64,000 nucleotides of DNA from Paracoccus tibetensis (GCF_900102505.1 NZ_FMVT01000001.1:186001-250000), one strand, 5' to 3'; positions 1-13,357 are shown, numbered from the stretch's first letter. The notes: generated by a model not told the origin, from the letters alone. Numbers and translations are program-made.

Positions 1-1091
<1,091 letters not shown>

Positions 1092-1130
1092 TCGCGGCGG
1101 CGGGACATCACGCGGCGCGCACGCGCTCGT

Positions 1131-1180
1131 GTCGGGCGAAAGCCCGGACCGGTGATTATGTGGAGGCACATCATCACCGG
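1131..1180 (+). other. Tandem hairpins between nuoF and the next gene
   Basis: Two adjacent stem-loops lie just before the downstream ribosome binding site. The first is CGGGC-GAAA-GCCCG (1133-1146), with a stable GNRA-type loop. The second runs 1149-1180: CCGGTGAT pairs with ATCACCGG, and after one T/C mismatch ATGTG pairs with CACAT around a GAGG loop. No T tract follows, so a rho-independent terminator is unlikely. A role in mRNA processing or differential stability is inferred. Confidence 0.6.
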
Positions 1181-1192
1181 AAGGATAGTGCC

Positions 1193-1612
1193 ATGTTCCG
1201 CTCTCTCATCGCCGCTGCCGCGCTTGTCGCCAGCCTCGGCCCTGCCACCGCCACCGCCACCGCCGCCGCCCAGGTGCCGCTGGCGCAGAACAGCTACATC
1301 ACCGACCGCCTGGTGCAGGCGCGGGTGGCCGACCTCGTGCGGCGTGGCTGCCCCTCGATCGACGCGCGGATGGTGCGGGCCTTCCGCGAGGCGCGGGCGC
1401 TGAAGCGTCACGCGCTGGACCAGGGCTACACCGAGGCGCAGATCGACGCCTTCCTCGACAGCCGGGAAGAGCGCAGCCGCATCTACGCGCAGGCGGACCG
1501 ATACATGCGCGACAGGGGCGTGGTGAACGGGCAGCCGGACACCTTCTGCCGCCTCGGGCGGGACGAAATCGCGCGGCAGACGATCGCGGGATCGCTGCTG
1601 AGTGCCAGATAA
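1193..1612 (+). CDS. Small secreted protein in the nuo operon (DUF5333-like)
   Basis: 139 residues. The N terminus is a clear signal peptide: MFRS, then an Ala/Leu-rich core to about residue 25, with possible cleavage after an Ala-rich stretch. The mature part is helical and charged with two cysteines, one in [11 protein letters not shown] and one in [10 protein letters not shown], which could form a disulfide. The start is ATG 1193, with AAGGA at 1181 as ribosome binding site. It matches in size, position and character the DUF5333-type protein I remember between nuoF and nuoG in Rhodobacterales; the family name is from memory. Its function is unknown. Its place in the operon suggests a periplasmic or membrane-side link to complex I. 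Confidence 0.8.
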   Translation: MFRSLIAAAALVASLGPATATATAAAQVPLAQNSYITDRLVQARVADLVRRGCPSIDARMVRAFREARALKRHALDQGYTEAQIDAFLDSREERSRIYAQADRYMRDRGVVNGQPDTFCRLGRDEIARQTIAGSLLSAR

Positions 1613-1622
1613 GGATGAAATC

Positions 1623-3641
1623 ATGGCAGAATTGCGGACAATCAAGATCGACGGGACCGAGATCGAGGTCGATCCGAACCTGACCCTGATCCAGGCCTGC
1701 GAGCTGGCCGGGATCGAGATCCCGCGGTTCTGCTACCACGAGCGACTGTCCATCGCCGGCAACTGCCGCATGTGCCTGGTCGAGGTCGTGGGCGGCCCGC
1801 CGAAGCCGGCCGCCAGCTGCGCCATGCAAGTCAAGGACCTGCGCCCCGGACCCGAGGGCGCGCCGTCCGAGATCCGCACCAACAGCCCGATGGTCAAGAA
1901 GGCCCGCGAAGGGGTGATGGAGTTCCTGCTCATCAACCACCCGCTGGACTGCCCGATCTGCGATCAGGGCGGGGAATGCGACCTGCAGGACCAGGCGATG
2001 GCTTATGGCGTCGACTTCAGCCGCTACCGCGAGCCGAAGCGCGCCGCAGAGGAACTGAATCTCGGCCCGCTGGTCGAGACGCACATGACCCGCTGCATCA
2101 GTTGCACCCGCTGCGTGCGCTTCACGTCGGAAGTCGCGGGCATCAGCCAGATGGGCCAGACCGGTCGGGGCGAGGACAGCGAGATCACCAGCTATCTCAA
2201 CGAGACGCTGGCCTCGAACCTGCAGGGCAACATCGTGGACCTCTGCCCGGTGGGCGCGCTGGTCTCCAAGCCCTATGCCTTCACCGCCCGCCCGTGGGAG
2301 CTGTCGAAGACCGAGACCATCGACGTGATGGACGCGCTTGGCAGCAACATCCGCGTGGACACGAAGGGCCGCGAAGTGATGCGCATCCTGCCGCGCAACC
2401 ATGACGGCGTGAACGAGGAGTGGCTGTCGGACAAGTCCCGCTATGTCTGGGACGGCCTGCGCCGCCAGCGCCTTGACCGGCCCTATATCCGCGAGAACGG
2501 CAAGCTGCGCCCGGCTGACTGGCCCGAGGCGCTGGCGGCGGCGGCCTCCGCCATGAAGGGCCGCAAGGTCGCGGGCTTGGTCGGCGATCTGTCCTCGGTC
2601 GAGGCGGCCTTCAGCCTGAAGATGCTGGTCGAGGGCCTCGGCGGCGCGGTCGAGTGCCGCACGGATGGTGCGAAACTGCCCGAGGGCAATCGCAGCGCCT
2701 ATGTTGGCACGGCCGAGATCGCGGACATCGACAGTGCCAAGCGGATCCTGCTGATCGGCACCAACCCGCGCGACGAGGCGCCGGTGCTGAACGCGCGCAT
2801 CCGCAAGGCCTGGGTCAACGGCGCGCAGATCGGGCTGATCGGCGAGGCGGTCGACCTGACCTATGACTACCACCATGTCGGCAACGACCGTGCCGCGCTG
2901 GCCGCGATGCTGGACGAGGACATCTCGAACGACGATGACGAGCCGCGGCTGATCATCGTCGGGCAGGGCGCCTTGCGCGAAGCGGACGGGGCGGCGGTGC
3001 TGGCCCATGCCATGCGGATCGCGGAGCTCGGCAAGTGCCGCCTGCTGGTCCTGCACACGGCGGCCAGCCGTGTCGGCGCGATGGACGTGGGCGCGGTGAC
3101 GCGCGGCGGCCTGCCGGCGGCGCTGGACGGGGCGCAGGTGATCTTCAATCTCGGCGCTGACGAGGTCGAGATCGCGGCCGGCCCGGTGGTGATCTACCAG
3201 GGCAGCCACGGCGACCGGGGCGCGCACCGCGCCGACATCATCCTGCCGGCCGCCTGCTACACCGAGGAGATGGGCCTTTTCGTCAACACCGAGGGCCGCC
3301 CGCAGCTGGCGCTGCGCGCCAACTTCGCGCCAGGCGAGGCCAAGGAGAACTGGGCCATTCTGCGCGCCCTCTCGGCTGAACTGGGCGCGACGCTGCCCTG
3401 GGACAGCCTGCCGCAGCTGCGCCGCAAGCTGGTCGAGGCCGTGCCGCATCTGGCGCAGGTCGACCAGGTGGCCGAGAACGAGTGGCAGCCGCTGGAGCTG
3501 GGCGACCTGGGTCGCGCCAGCTTCGTGAACGCGGTGCGCGACTTCTACCTGACGAACCCGATCGCCCGCAGCTCGCCGCTGATGGGCGAATTGTCCCGGA
3601 TGGCGGCGGCGCGCAGTGCGACCGCCTTGGCGGCGGAGTAG
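1623..3641 (+). CDS. nuoG: NADH-quinone oxidoreductase subunit G (75 kDa iron-sulfur subunit)
   Basis: The iron-sulfur subunit that passes electrons from NuoF/NuoE towards NuoB. 672 residues, the size of Paracoccus Nqo3. Ligands are visible for the 2Fe-2S cluster N1b (Cys37, 48, 51, 66), for N5 (His106, Cys110, 113, 119 in [15 protein letters not shown]) and for N4 (Cys158, 161, 164, 208). The rest is the molybdopterin-oxidoreductase-like domain without its cofactor. ATG 1623 ([11 protein letters not shown]) is preferred over the in-frame ATG 1602, because AAGGA at 1611 is well spaced and 1602 lies inside the preceding gene. It follows that gene by 10 bases. Confidence 0.98.
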   Translation: MAELRTIKIDGTEIEVDPNLTLIQACELAGIEIPRFCYHERLSIAGNCRMCLVEVVGGPPKPAASCAMQVKDLRPGPEGAPSEIRTNSPMVKKAREGVMEFLLINHPLDCPICDQGGECDLQDQAMAYGVDFSRYREPKRAAEELNLGPLVETHMTRCISCTRCVRFTSEVAGISQMGQTGRGEDSEITSYLNETLASNLQGNIVDLCPVGALVSKPYAFTARPWELSKTETIDVMDALGSNIRVDTKGREVMRILPRNHDGVNEEWLSDKSRYVWDGLRRQRLDRPYIRENGKLRPADWPEALAAAASAMKGRKVAGLVGDLSSVEAAFSLKMLVEGLGGAVECRTDGAKLPEGNRSAYVGTAEIADIDSAKRILLIGTNPRDEAPVLNARIRKAWVNGAQIGLIGEAVDLTYDYHHVGNDRAALAAMLDEDISNDDDEPRLIIVGQGALREADGAAVLAHAMRIAELGKCRLLVLHTAASRVGAMDVGAVTRGGLPAALDGAQVIFNLGADEVEIAAGPVVIYQGSHGDRGAHRADIILPAACYTEEMGLFVNTEGRPQLALRANFAPGEAKENWAILRALSAELGATLPWDSLPQLRRKLVEAVPHLAQVDQVAENEWQPLELGDLGRASFVNAVRDFYLTNPIARSSPLMGELSRMAAARSATALAAE

Positions 3642-3646
3642 TTTTC

Positions 3647-4393
3647 ATGGTGACGCAATCTGCAATGCGCGGCGCGGCCTTCGTGGCGGCGGCGCTTCTT
3701 CTGGGCGGGTGCTGGGACGGCGCCTCGGACACGGAGCGGACCTCGGTCTCGTCTTCGGGTTCGGGCGCGCGGCTCGCCGGCGTGTCCTCGCCGGCGCGCG
3801 TGTCCTCGAAATCGGGCGAGATCCTGATTCTCGAGGAGGATGGCAGCGTCACTGCGATGGATCTCGACAGCGAGGCCGGGCGCGACGCCTTCCTCGTGAC
3901 CGAGGCTGACCTGGCGCAGCTCAACGCGAATCTCGACCTCGATTTCGGCCGCGTCGCCCCCCTCGGCCGCGCGACGCCGCGGCGGCAGACCGCGCAGGAG
4001 AAGGCCATCGAGGATTTCGCGGCGCGCACGCAGCCCGCGCTGCCGACTTGGGTGGCGGGCACAACCGTCGAGCCCGAGATGTTCATCGGCGCCAAGATCG
4101 ACACCCTGGGCGAGGGGCGCAACGCCGATCTCGTCGAGGTCACCGTGAACCTGCGGCGGGGGGTGGACGCCGATATCGGCTTTGCGTATGCCACCTGCGC
4201 ATTGGCCGGTTGGGCCAAGGAGAACAAGGTCGCCTACGGGCGGCACATCCGCACCTTGCAGGACACCCGCAACGGCAAGCTTCTGGTCGGCTCGGCTTTC
4301 ATGCTGTCCGACAGCCGTCCGCTCGGACTGCGGCTGATGGAGACCGAAGACACCTTGCGCGAATGCAAGACTCGCGGCATTCCCGCGGCGTGA
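3647..4393 (+). CDS. Putative lipoprotein between nuoG and nuoH
   Basis: 248 residues. The N terminus has a hydrophobic signal ending in the lipobox-like LLGGC (Cys about residue 25), then a Ser/Gly-rich linker, so an outer- or inner-membrane lipoprotein facing the periplasm is likely. The mature part is mixed alpha/beta with a Cys pair in its last 80 residues (YATCALAGWAK and LRECKTRG). No known domain was recognised. It starts six bases after the nuoG stop and ends 18 bases before nuoH, so it must be cotranscribed with complex I. The P. denitrificans cluster also carries unidentified reading frames among its nuo genes. A role in assembly or stability of complex I is only a guess. Confidence 0.8.
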   Translation: MVTQSAMRGAAFVAAALLLGGCWDGASDTERTSVSSSGSGARLAGVSSPARVSSKSGEILILEEDGSVTAMDLDSEAGRDAFLVTEADLAQLNANLDLDFGRVAPLGRATPRRQTAQEKAIEDFAARTQPALPTWVAGTTVEPEMFIGAKIDTLGEGRNADLVEVTVNLRRGVDADIGFAYATCALAGWAKENKVAYGRHIRTLQDTRNGKLLVGSAFMLSDSRPLGLRLMETEDTLRECKTRGIPAA

Positions 4394-4411
4394 AGACAGG
4401 AACGGGCGATC

Positions 4412-5443
4412 ATGGCTGAATTCTGGACATCCTCCTGGGGCATCGCGCTGATCCTTCTGGCGCAGGGCCTGGCGATCATCACCTTCGTGATGCTGTCGCT
4501 GGTCTATATGGTCTATGGCGACCGCAAGGTCTGGGCGGCCGTGCAGATGCGCCGCGGCCCGAACGTGGTCGGCCCCTGGGGCCTGCTGCAGACCTTCGCC
4601 GACGCGCTGAAATACGTCGTCAAGGAGGTCGTCGTCCCGGCCGGCGCCGATCGCTTCGTGTTCTTCCTGGCGCCCTTCCTGTCGATGACCCTGGCGCTGC
4701 TGGCCTTCGTCGCGATCCCCTTCGCGCCGGGCTGGGTCATGGCCGACCTGAACGTCGCGATCCTGTTCATCTTCGCCGTCTCCTCGCTCGAGGTCTACGG
4801 CGTCATCATGGGCGGTTGGGCCTCGAACTCGAAATACCCGTTCCTCGGCTCGCTGCGCTCGGCCGCGCAGATGATCTCCTACGAGGTCTCGCTTGGCCTC
4901 ATCATCATCGGCGTCATCATCTCGGCCGGGTCGATGAACCTGACGGCCATCGTCGAGGCGCAGCGCGGGGCGGGGATCTTCTCGTGGTTCTGGCTGGCCC
5001 ATTTCCCGATGATGATCCTGTTCTTCATCTCGGCCCTGGCCGAGACCAACCGCGCCCCGTTCGACCTTCCCGAAGCCGAGTCGGAGCTGGTCGCGGGCTT
5101 CATGTCGGAATATTCCTCGACGCCTTACCTCCTGTTCATGGCCGGCGAATACATCGCCATGTGGCTCATGTGCGCGCTGATCTCGCTGCTGTTCTTCGGC
5201 GGCTGGCTCTCGCCCATCCCGGGCCTGCCGGACGGCGCGCTGTGGATGTTCGGCAAGATGTGCTTCTGGTTCTTCATGTTCGCGATGGTGAAGGCGATCG
5301 TGCCGCGCTACCGCTACGACCAGCTGATGCGCGTGGGCTGGAAGGTCTTCCTGCCGCTGTCGCTGGCCTGGGTGGTGATCGTCGCCTTCCTCGCCCGCTT
5401 CGAGGTCGCCGGAGGCTTCTGGGCCCGTTGGGCCGGGCTGTGA
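4412..5443 (+). CDS. nuoH: NADH-quinone oxidoreductase subunit H
   Basis: Membrane subunit at the junction of the peripheral and membrane arms of complex I; it forms most of the quinone-access chamber. 343 residues with about eight or nine membrane helices. Family motifs are visible: [17 protein letters not shown] near residues 35-50, [20 protein letters not shown] in the quinone-chamber loop, and a C-terminal [13 protein letters not shown]. The ATG 4412 start is followed at once by a hydrophobic helix. The gap to nuoI (103 bases) is one of the longest in the operon and contains a hairpin. Confidence 0.98.
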   Translation: MAEFWTSSWGIALILLAQGLAIITFVMLSLVYMVYGDRKVWAAVQMRRGPNVVGPWGLLQTFADALKYVVKEVVVPAGADRFVFFLAPFLSMTLALLAFVAIPFAPGWVMADLNVAILFIFAVSSLEVYGVIMGGWASNSKYPFLGSLRSAAQMISYEVSLGLIIIGVIISAGSMNLTAIVEAQRGAGIFSWFWLAHFPMMILFFISALAETNRAPFDLPEAESELVAGFMSEYSSTPYLLFMAGEYIAMWLMCALISLLFFGGWLSPIPGLPDGALWMFGKMCFWFFMFAMVKAIVPRYRYDQLMRVGWKVFLPLSLAWVVIVAFLARFEVAGGFWARWAGL

Positions 5444-5461
5444 GCCGGCCACGCAAGTCTC

Positions 5462-5481
5462 GCCCCGCCACATGGCGGGGC
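5462..5481 (+). other. Hairpin in the nuoH-nuoI gap
   Basis: Inverted repeat GCCCCGCCA / TGGCGGGGC around two bases; in practice a stem of eight G-C pairs with an ACAT loop. No T run follows, and nuoI has its own good ribosome binding site (AAGGAGAG at 5532) 65 bases on. An intercistronic processing or stability element is more likely than a terminator. Confidence 0.6.
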
Positions 5482-5546
5482 TGCAAGATGCCAGGAAGGG
5501 CAGGGGCCGCGCGCCGCTGCCTCGACCACGCAAGGAGAGCGAACTG

Positions 5547-6038
5547 ATGGCTTTCGACATCGCACGCGCCACCAAGTATTTCCTGCTGGTGGACTTCATC
5601 AAGGGCATGGGCGTGGGGCTGAAGTACTTCTTCGCGCCCAAGGCGACGCTGAACTACCCGCACGAGAAGGGCCCGCTGTCGCCGCGCTTCCGGGGCGAGC
5701 ACGCGCTGCGCCGCTACCCGAATGGCGAGGAACGCTGCATCGCCTGCAAGCTCTGCGAGGCGATCTGCCCGGCGCAGGCCATCACCATCGACGCCGAGCC
5801 GCGCGCCGACGGCAGCCGCCGCACGACGCGCTACGACATCGACATGACCAAGTGCATCTATTGCGGCTTTTGCCAAGAGGCCTGCCCGGTCGATGCCATC
5901 GTCGAGGGCCCCAACTTCGAGTTCTCGGTCGAGACGCGGGAAGAGCTGTATTACGACAAGGCCCGGCTTCTGGACAACGGTCTGCGGTGGGAAGCCCAGA
6001 TCGCCCGCAACCTTGCCATGGATGCGCCCTACCGATGA
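5547..6038 (+). CDS. nuoI: NADH-quinone oxidoreductase subunit I (two 4Fe-4S ferredoxin-like)
   Basis: Carries clusters N6a and N6b, which relay electrons to NuoB near the quinone site. 163 residues. Two classic motifs are present: [12 protein letters not shown] (Cys64, 67, 70, 74) and [12 protein letters not shown] (Cys103, 106, 109, 113). The N-terminal amphipathic segment ([16 protein letters not shown]) anchors it on the membrane arm. ATG 5547 is chosen over the upstream in-frame ATG 5472, because AAGGAGAG is six to ten bases ahead and homologues start here. The stop overlaps the next start in ATGA. Confidence 0.98.
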   Translation: MAFDIARATKYFLLVDFIKGMGVGLKYFFAPKATLNYPHEKGPLSPRFRGEHALRRYPNGEERCIACKLCEAICPAQAITIDAEPRADGSRRTTRYDIDMTKCIYCGFCQEACPVDAIVEGPNFEFSVETREELYYDKARLLDNGLRWEAQIARNLAMDAPYR

Positions 6039-6444
6039 CCGATCCGTTCCAGAAGATGTTCCAGCAGATGCTGGCCCAGGGCCAGGAGATGGCGCGCGCC
6101 TTCAACCCGGCGCTCGAGCATTTCGACATGAAGTCGTTCGAGAAGATGTTCCCCACCATGCCGGCCGACATGCTGGAAATGTGGTTCGGCAAGACCTTCA
6201 ACCGGGACGGGCTCGACGCCAAGACCCGCCTTCTGGTCACCATCGCCGCGATGACCGTGCAGGGCGCCATGGCCGAGCCGCAGATGCGCATCACCATCCG
6301 CCATGCCATCGAGGCGGGCGCGAAGCCGCGCGAGATCGCCGAGGTCATCTACCAGATGGGGATGTTCGGCGGCCTTCCGGCGATGCAGAAGGCGCTGGAG
6401 ATCGCCCAGAGCGTCTTCGCCGAATCCGAGGGGAGCAAGCCCGC

Positions 6445-6448
<4 letters not shown>
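6035..6448 (+). CDS. Carboxymuconolactone-decarboxylase-like protein in the nuo operon
   Basis: 137 residues, all helical. The segment from about residue 65 ([15 protein letters not shown] ... [30 protein letters not shown]) has the layout of the carboxymuconolactone decarboxylase / AhpD fold. It contains no cysteine, so it cannot use the CxxC chemistry of AhpD. The first 60 residues are rich in Met, Phe and Gln. It overlaps nuoI and nuoJ by four bases each (ATGA at 6035 and 6445), so it is translationally coupled to both. The true substrate, if any, is unknown; a structural or assembly role for complex I is possible but inferred only from position. Confidence 0.85.
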
Positions 6449-7412
<964 letters not shown>

Positions 7413-7416
7413 GGGC

Positions 7417-9549
7417 ATGGCACAGTTCATCCTCTTCGCGCCGCTGCTGGCGGCGCTAGTTGCGGGCTTCGGCTGGCGCCTGATCGGCGAGCGCGGCGCG
7501 ATGGTCCTGACGACCGTCGTGCTGTTCGCCGCCGCCGCGGCAAGCTGGATCATCTTCCTCAGCTTCGACGGCGTGATGCGGCAGATCCCGGTCATGGACT
7601 GGGTCGTCTCGGGCGACTTCACCAGCCAGTGGGCGATCCGGCTGGACCGGCTGACCGCGATCATGCTGATCGTCATCACCTCGGTCTCGGCGCTCGTGCA
7701 TCTCTACTCGTTCGGCTACATGGCCCATGACGAGAACTTCACCGATGACGAGCCCTACCGGGCGCGCTTCTTCGCCTATCTCTCGTTTTTCACCTTCGCC
7801 ATGCTGATGCTGGTGACGGCCGACAACCTGCTGCAGATGTTCTTCGGGTGGGAGGGCGTGGGCGTCGCCTCGTATCTGCTGATCGGCTTCTACTACAAGA
7901 AGCAGTCGGCTGGGGCTGCGGCGATGAAGGCCTTCATCGTCAACCGGGTGGGCGACTTCGGCTTCCTGCTGGGCATCTTCGGCATCTGGTGGCTGACCGG
8001 CTCGATCCAGTTCGACGAGATCTTCGCCCAGGTCCCGGCGCTGGCCCAGACCCAGATGACATTCCTCTGGCGCGACTGGAACGCGGCGAACGTGCTGGCG
8101 ATCCTGCTGTTCATCGGCGCGATGGGCAAGTCGGCGCAGCTGTTCCTGCACACCTGGCTGCCGGACGCGATGGAGGGGCCGACCCCCGTCTCGGCCCTGA
8201 TCCACGCCGCGACCATGGTGACGGCGGGCGTCTTCCTCGTCTGCCGCATGTCGCCGCTCTATGAATTCGCGCCCGAGGCGAAGCTGTTCATCGTCATCAT
8301 AGGCGCCTCCACTGCCTTCTTCGCGGCGACCGTGGGTCTCGTGCAGAACGACATCAAGCGCGTGATCGCCTACTCGACCTGTTCGCAGCTGGGCTACATG
8401 TTCGTGGCGGCGGGCGTCGGCGTCTATTCGGTCGCGATGTTCCACCTGTTCACGCATGCCTTCTTCAAGGCGATGCTGTTCCTCGGCGCCGGCTCGGTCA
8501 TCCACGCGATGCATCACGAGCAGGACCTGCGAAACTATGGCGGGCTGCGCAAGAAGATCCCCTTCACCTTCTGGGCCATGCTGATCGGCACCCTGGCCAT
8601 CACCGGCGTCGGCATCCCGCTGACGCATATCGGCTTCGCGGGCTACCTTTCGAAGGACGCCGTGATCGAGAGCGCCTTCGCCTCGGGCAACGGCTACGCC
8701 TTCTGGCTTCTGGTGATCGCGGCGCTGATGACCAGCTTCTATTCCTGGCGGCTCATGTTCATGACCTTCTGGGGCAAGCCGCGCGGCGATCATCACACCC
8801 ATGACCACGCCCATGAGAGCCCGCGCGTCATGCTGGTGCCGCTCGGCGTGCTGGCGCTCGGCTCGGTCTTCGCGGGGATGATCTGGTACAACAGCTTCTT
8901 TGAGGAAGAGGGCGTCACCCGCTTCTTCGGCCTGCCGCAGATTGAGGCGCATCACGACGCGGGCCATGACGAGGCCGGCGCCGCCGGCACCGAGACCGCG
9001 CTGGACGGCAGCGTCGCCGAGGCCGACCACGCCGCCCCACAGGGCGAGGCGCTGCACGGCGCCGCCGGCGCCGCGACCGACCCGGCCGAGATCAGCGTGA
9101 CCGGCGGGGCGATCTTCATGCATCCCGACAACCACGTGATGCACGACGCCCATTACGTTCCGACCTGGGTGAAGCTGTCGCCCTTCGTCGCGATGCTGAT
9201 CGGGCTCGGCCTTGCCTGGCTGATGTATATCCGCCACCCGGACGCGCCGGCGAAGCTGGCCGCGCAGCAGCGCGGACTCTACCAGTTCCTGCTGAACAAG
9301 TGGTATTTCGACCAGCTCTACGACGTCGTCTTCGTGCGCCCCGCGCGCTGGATCGGCCGGGCGCTGTGGACGGGCGGTGACGGAGCCGTTATCGACGGCG
9401 CCATCAACGGGCTGGCGATGGGAATCATCCCGCGCCTGACCCGCTTCGCCGGGCGCGTGCAGTCGGGCTATCTGTTCCACTACGCCTTCGCGATGGTCCT
9501 GGGCATCGTGGGCTTGCTGATCTGGGTGATGATGCGGGGCGCGCAATAA
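7417..9549 (+). CDS. nuoL: NADH-quinone oxidoreductase subunit L
   Basis: The distal antiporter-like subunit of complex I; it pumps protons and carries the long lateral helix. 710 residues. Typical motifs are [52 protein letters not shown] and [17 protein letters not shown], with the conserved pumping lysines and the Glu in WEGVG. After about residue 455 there is a hydrophilic insert rich in His, Asp and Ala (bases 8785-8815 and 8945-9150), then the C-terminal helices. The insert makes the protein longer than the roughly 610 residues of E. coli NuoL. Confidence 0.98.
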   Translation: MAQFILFAPLLAALVAGFGWRLIGERGAMVLTTVVLFAAAAASWIIFLSFDGVMRQIPVMDWVVSGDFTSQWAIRLDRLTAIMLIVITSVSALVHLYSFGYMAHDENFTDDEPYRARFFAYLSFFTFAMLMLVTADNLLQMFFGWEGVGVASYLLIGFYYKKQSAGAAAMKAFIVNRVGDFGFLLGIFGIWWLTGSIQFDEIFAQVPALAQTQMTFLWRDWNAANVLAILLFIGAMGKSAQLFLHTWLPDAMEGPTPVSALIHAATMVTAGVFLVCRMSPLYEFAPEAKLFIVIIGASTAFFAATVGLVQNDIKRVIAYSTCSQLGYMFVAAGVGVYSVAMFHLFTHAFFKAMLFLGAGSVIHAMHHEQDLRNYGGLRKKIPFTFWAMLIGTLAITGVGIPLTHIGFAGYLSKDAVIESAFASGNGYAFWLLVIAALMTSFYSWRLMFMTFWGKPRGDHHTHDHAHESPRVMLVPLGVLALGSVFAGMIWYNSFFEEEGVTRFFGLPQIEAHHDAGHDEAGAAGTETALDGSVAEADHAAPQGEALHGAAGAATDPAEISVTGGAIFMHPDNHVMHDAHYVPTWVKLSPFVAMLIGLGLAWLMYIRHPDAPAKLAAQQRGLYQFLLNKWYFDQLYDVVFVRPARWIGRALWTGGDGAVIDGAINGLAMGIIPRLTRFAGRVQSGYLFHYAFAMVLGIVGLLIWVMMRGAQ

Positions 9550-9550
9550 C

Positions 9551-11107
9551 ATGACGAACCTTCTTTCGATCATCACCTTCCTGCCCATCGTGGCGGCGGG
9601 GATCCTGGCCCTGTTCCTGCGCGGCGACGACGCGGCCGCGCAGAAGAACGCCAAGTGGCTGGCGCTGATCGCGACGACCGCGACCTTCCTCATCTCGCTG
9701 TTCTTGCTGGCGGGTTTCGATCCCTCGAACACGGGCTTCCAGTTCGTCGAGGATCACGCCTGGATCATGGGCCTGCGCTACAAGATGGGCGTGGACGGCA
9801 TCTCGATCCTCTTCGTGCTGCTGACGACGTTCCTCATGCCGCTGACGATCCTGTCCACCTGGGACGTGACGACGCGGGTGAAGGAATACATGGTCGCCTT
9901 CCTCGTTCTGGAAGGGCTGATGATCGGCGTCTTCACCGCGCTGGACCTGATCCTCTTCTACCTCTTCTTCGAGGCCGGCCTCATCCCGATGTTCCTGATC
10001 ATCGGCATCTGGGGCGGGGCGAACCGCATCTACGCGGCGTTCAAGTTCTTCCTTTACACCTTCATCGGCTCGGTCCTGATGCTGGTCGCAATGATCGCCA
10101 TGGCGCGCACCGCGGGTACGACCGACATCGTCCAGCTTCTGGCCTACGACTTCCCGTCCGAGACGATGCGGGTCCTCGGCTTCACGATCGTCGGCGGGAT
10201 GCAGACGCTGCTGTTCCTCGCCTTCTTCGCCAGCTTCGCGGTGAAGATGCCAATGTGGCCGGTCCATACCTGGCTGCCGGACGCGCACGTGCAGGCGCCG
10301 ACCGCGGGCTCGGTCGTGCTGGCGGCGGTGCTGCTGAAGATGGGCGGCTACGGCTTTTTGCGCTTCTCGCTGCCGATGTTCCCGGTGGCCGCGGACCTCT
10401 TGCAGACCTTCGTTCTGTGGATCTCGGCCATCGCCATCGTCTACACCTCGCTGGTGGCGCTGGCGCAGAGCGACATGAAGAAGCTGATCGCCTATTCCTC
10501 GGTCGCCCACATGGGTTACGTCACCATGGGCATCTTCGCGGCCAATCAGCAGGGGCTGGACGGGGCCATCTTCCAGATGCTGTCGCACGGCTTCATCTCG
10601 GGCGCGCTGTTCCTCTGCGTGGGCGTCATCTACGACCGCATGCACACGCGCGAGATCGACGCCTATGGCGGGCTCGTGAACCGGATGCCGGTCTACGCGC
10701 TGGTCTTCATGTTCTTCACGATGGCGAACGTGGGCCTGCCCGGCACCTCGGGCTTCGTGGGCGAGCTCCTGACCCTGCTCGGCACCTTCCGCGCCAACAC
10801 CTGGGTCGCCTTCTTCGCCTGCACGGGCGTGATCCTGTCGGCCGGCTATGCGCTGTGGCTCTATCGCCGCGTCACCCTGGGCGCGCTGATCAAGGAGAGC
10901 CTCAGGACCATCACCGACATGACCCCGCGCGAGAAGTGGATCTTCGCCCCGCTGATCGCCATGACCCTGATCCTCGGCGTCTACCCGCGCCTTGTGACCG
11001 ACATCACCGGCCCCTCGGTCGAGGCGCTGCTGGTGAACTTCAACGACGCGCTGCCCGAGGACCCCTCGGCCAGCGACGACCTGGCCCATGCCAGCGTCAG
11101 CCACTGA
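9551..11107 (+). CDS. nuoM: NADH-quinone oxidoreductase subunit M
   Basis: Antiporter-like proton-pumping membrane subunit, 518 residues with about 14 helices. The conserved Glu lies in [18 protein letters not shown]. The conserved lysines lie in [27 protein letters not shown] and in [20 protein letters not shown]. The ATG start lies one base after the nuoL stop. The last residues are acidic and soluble. Identity is certain from the motifs and from its place between nuoL and nuoN. Confidence 0.98.
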   Translation: MTNLLSIITFLPIVAAGILALFLRGDDAAAQKNAKWLALIATTATFLISLFLLAGFDPSNTGFQFVEDHAWIMGLRYKMGVDGISILFVLLTTFLMPLTILSTWDVTTRVKEYMVAFLVLEGLMIGVFTALDLILFYLFFEAGLIPMFLIIGIWGGANRIYAAFKFFLYTFIGSVLMLVAMIAMARTAGTTDIVQLLAYDFPSETMRVLGFTIVGGMQTLLFLAFFASFAVKMPMWPVHTWLPDAHVQAPTAGSVVLAAVLLKMGGYGFLRFSLPMFPVAADLLQTFVLWISAIAIVYTSLVALAQSDMKKLIAYSSVAHMGYVTMGIFAANQQGLDGAIFQMLSHGFISGALFLCVGVIYDRMHTREIDAYGGLVNRMPVYALVFMFFTMANVGLPGTSGFVGELLTLLGTFRANTWVAFFACTGVILSAGYALWLYRRVTLGALIKESLRTITDMTPREKWIFAPLIAMTLILGVYPRLVTDITGPSVEALLVNFNDALPEDPSASDDLAHASVSH

Positions 11108-11117
11108 GGACAGTTTG

Positions 11118-12590
11118 ATGACCGGTCTCGATCTCTCCACCATCCTGCCCGAGCTCTGGCTGGCGGTCTTCGCGCTGGCGGCGCTGATGGCGGGCGCCTA
11201 TTTCGGCAAGGACCGGATCGCGGTTCCGATCCTCTGGGCCAGCGTTCTGGCGCTGCTGGCGGCGGGCTTCTATGTCGGCTTCGCCGACCGCCCGCAGCAG
11301 GTGGCCTTCTTCGGCATGTTCGCCGACGACGCCTTCGCGCGCTTCGCCAAGATGACGCTGCTGCTCTCGGCCGCCGCCGTGCTTGCGATGAGCGCGGACT
11401 ACATGGGCCGCTACAAGCTGCTGCGCTTCGAATATCCGATCCTGATCGTGCTGGCCTCGCTCGGCATGATGCTGATGGTCTCGGCGAGCGACCTCTTGAT
11501 GCTCTACATGGGGCTCGAGCTGCAATCGCTGGCGCTCTATGTCGTCGCCTCGATCCGGCGCGACAGCGGCAAGTCCTCCGAGGCGGGCCTGAAGTATTTC
11601 GTGCTCGGCGCGCTCTCCTCGGGCCTGCTGCTCTACGGCGCCTCGCTGGTCTACGGCTTTGCCGGCACGACCAGCTTCGAGGGCATCCTCAGCGTCGTCA
11701 CGGCGGGAGAGCTGTCGACGGGCCTGCTGTTCGGCCTCGTCTTCCTGCTGGTCGGGCTGGCCTTCAAGGTCTCGGCCGTGCCCTTCCACATGTGGACGCC
11801 CGATGTCTACGAGGGCTCGCCGACGCCGGTCACCGCCTTCTTCGCGACCGCGCCCAAGGTTGCGGCCATCGCGCTGCTGGCGCGGCTGCTCTTCGACGGC
11901 TTCGGTAACGTGACTGCCGACTGGACGCAGATCATCGCGCTTCTGGCGGTGCTGTCGATGTTCCTCGGCTCGATCGCGGGGATCGGGCAGCGCGACATCA
12001 AGCGGCTGATGGCCTATTCCTCGATCGCCCATATGGGCTTCGCGCTGGTCGGACTTGCCGCCGGCACCGTGGTCGGCGTGCAGGCCATGCTGCTCTACAT
12101 GGCGATCTACGCGGTGATGAATGTCGGCACCTTCGCCTTCATCCTGTCGATGGAGCGGGACGGCCGCCCGGTCACCGACCTCTCGGCCTTCAACCGCTTC
12201 GCGCAGACCGACCCGATGAAGAGCTTCGCGGTCCTGTTCCTGATGTTCAGCCTGGCCGGCGTGCCGCCCTTCCTGGGGTTCTTCGCCAAGTACGGCGTGC
12301 TGACCGCCGCCGTCGATGCCGGGATGGCCTGGCTGGCGGTGCTGGGCGTGATCGCCTCGGTCATCGGGGCGTTCTACTACCTGCGGATCGTCTACTACAT
12401 GTTCTTCGGCGACGAGATCGAGCCGGTCCAAAGCCGAATGGGCGGCGTGCAATACGCGGCGCTCATGATCCCGGCAGCCATCCTGCTGCTGGGCGCGGTG
12501 ACCATGCTGGGCGTCGATCAGGCCGCCGCCACCGCCGCGCGCTCGCTGACGGGGGATGTCTCGCTGATCGAGCCGGCGCCGGGTGGGTAA
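11118..12590 (+). CDS. nuoN: NADH-quinone oxidoreductase subunit N
   Basis: Third antiporter-like proton-pumping subunit of complex I. 490 residues, about 14 helices. Conserved segments are [17 protein letters not shown] (with the channel Glu), [20 protein letters not shown] and [23 protein letters not shown] 11118 ([14 protein letters not shown]) is preferred over the in-frame ATG 11088 inside nuoM. The 3' end overlaps the GTG start of birA by eight bases, tying biotin ligase translation to complex I. Confidence 0.97.
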   Translation: MTGLDLSTILPELWLAVFALAALMAGAYFGKDRIAVPILWASVLALLAAGFYVGFADRPQQVAFFGMFADDAFARFAKMTLLLSAAAVLAMSADYMGRYKLLRFEYPILIVLASLGMMLMVSASDLLMLYMGLELQSLALYVVASIRRDSGKSSEAGLKYFVLGALSSGLLLYGASLVYGFAGTTSFEGILSVVTAGELSTGLLFGLVFLLVGLAFKVSAVPFHMWTPDVYEGSPTPVTAFFATAPKVAAIALLARLLFDGFGNVTADWTQIIALLAVLSMFLGSIAGIGQRDIKRLMAYSSIAHMGFALVGLAAGTVVGVQAMLLYMAIYAVMNVGTFAFILSMERDGRPVTDLSAFNRFAQTDPMKSFAVLFLMFSLAGVPPFLGFFAKYGVLTAAVDAGMAWLAVLGVIASVIGAFYYLRIVYYMFFGDEIEPVQSRMGGVQYAALMIPAAILLLGAVTMLGVDQAAATAARSLTGDVSLIEPAPGG

Positions 12591-13353
12591 TCCGCCGCCG
12601 CTGGACTGGCCCGAGGGCGTGGCGCGCCACGTCCTCGCCCGCGTGGACAGCACCAATGCCGAGGCGATGCGGCTTGCGCCGCAGCTGAGCGGTCCGACCT
12701 GGATCATGGCCCGCCGGCAGGAGGCGGGCCGCGGCCGTCGCGGCCGCGCCTGGACCGATCCCGAGGGCAACTTTGCCGCGACGCTGCTGCTCCGGCCACA
12801 AGGGGGGCCCGCGGCGGCGGCGCAGCTGTCCTTCGTCGCGGCGCTGGCGGTGCATGATGCGCTGAAGACGCTCTGCGGCCCGCAGCTTAACCTTGCGCTG
12901 AAATGGCCCAACGACGTGCTGCTGAACGGCGGCAAGCTCTGCGGCATCCTACTGGAGAGCGCCGGCAGCGGCGGGCAGGTCACGGCGCTGGCCGTCGGCA
13001 TCGGCATCAACCTCGCGGCCGCTCCCGAGGCCGGCGCGGTCGAGCCGGGCGCGCTGCGGCCGGTCTGCCTGAAGGACGAGACCGGGCTGCTGCCGGACCA
13101 AGACCTCGTCCTCGACGCGCTGGCGGCCAGTTTCGATCACTGGTGGCGCCAGCACCGGGACTTCGGCTTCGCGCCCATCCGCACCGCATGGCTGGCGCGC
13201 GCGGCGAGGCTGGGCGAGACGGTGACGGCGCGCAGCGGCACGCAGGAGACGACGGGCAGGTTCGAGGGCATCGACGAGAGCGGCGCGCTGATCCTGACCG
13301 GGCCGCGCGGGCGCGTGGCCATCCCCGCGGCCGACATCCATTTCGGAGCCTGA
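12583..13353 (+). CDS. birA: Biotin--[acetyl-CoA-carboxylase] ligase, short form without repressor domain
   Basis: Activates biotin with ATP and attaches it to the carrier lysine of biotin-dependent carboxylases in the cytoplasm. 256 residues. The biotin/AMP-binding loop is GRGRRGR (residues 49-55), followed by [20 protein letters not shown] with the catalytic lysine, and the small C-terminal SH3-like domain is present (AIPAADIHF at the end). There is no N-terminal helix-turn-helix, so unlike E. coli BirA it should not repress transcription. The start is GTG 12583, overlapping the nuoN end. A BirA-like frame at the end of the nuo cluster is also known from P. denitrificans. Confidence 0.95.
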   Translation: MGNPPPLDWPEGVARHVLARVDSTNAEAMRLAPQLSGPTWIMARRQEAGRGRRGRAWTDPEGNFAATLLLRPQGGPAAAAQLSFVAALAVHDALKTLCGPQLNLALKWPNDVLLNGGKLCGILLESAGSGGQVTALAVGIGINLAAAPEAGAVEPGALRPVCLKDETGLLPDQDLVLDALAASFDHWWRQHRDFGFAPIRTAWLARAARLGETVTARSGTQETTGRFEGIDESGALILTGPRGRVAIPAADIHFGA

Positions 13354-13357
13354 CGCC

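Noticed and set aside
7456..9732. A 758-codon open frame on the - strand opposite nuoL
   Set aside because: Mirror frame of a membrane protein, extremely charged (Arg, His, Glu, Asp), no family motif.
9425..11143. A 572-codon open frame on the - strand opposite nuoM
   Set aside because: Charged low-complexity shadow of nuoM with no motif.
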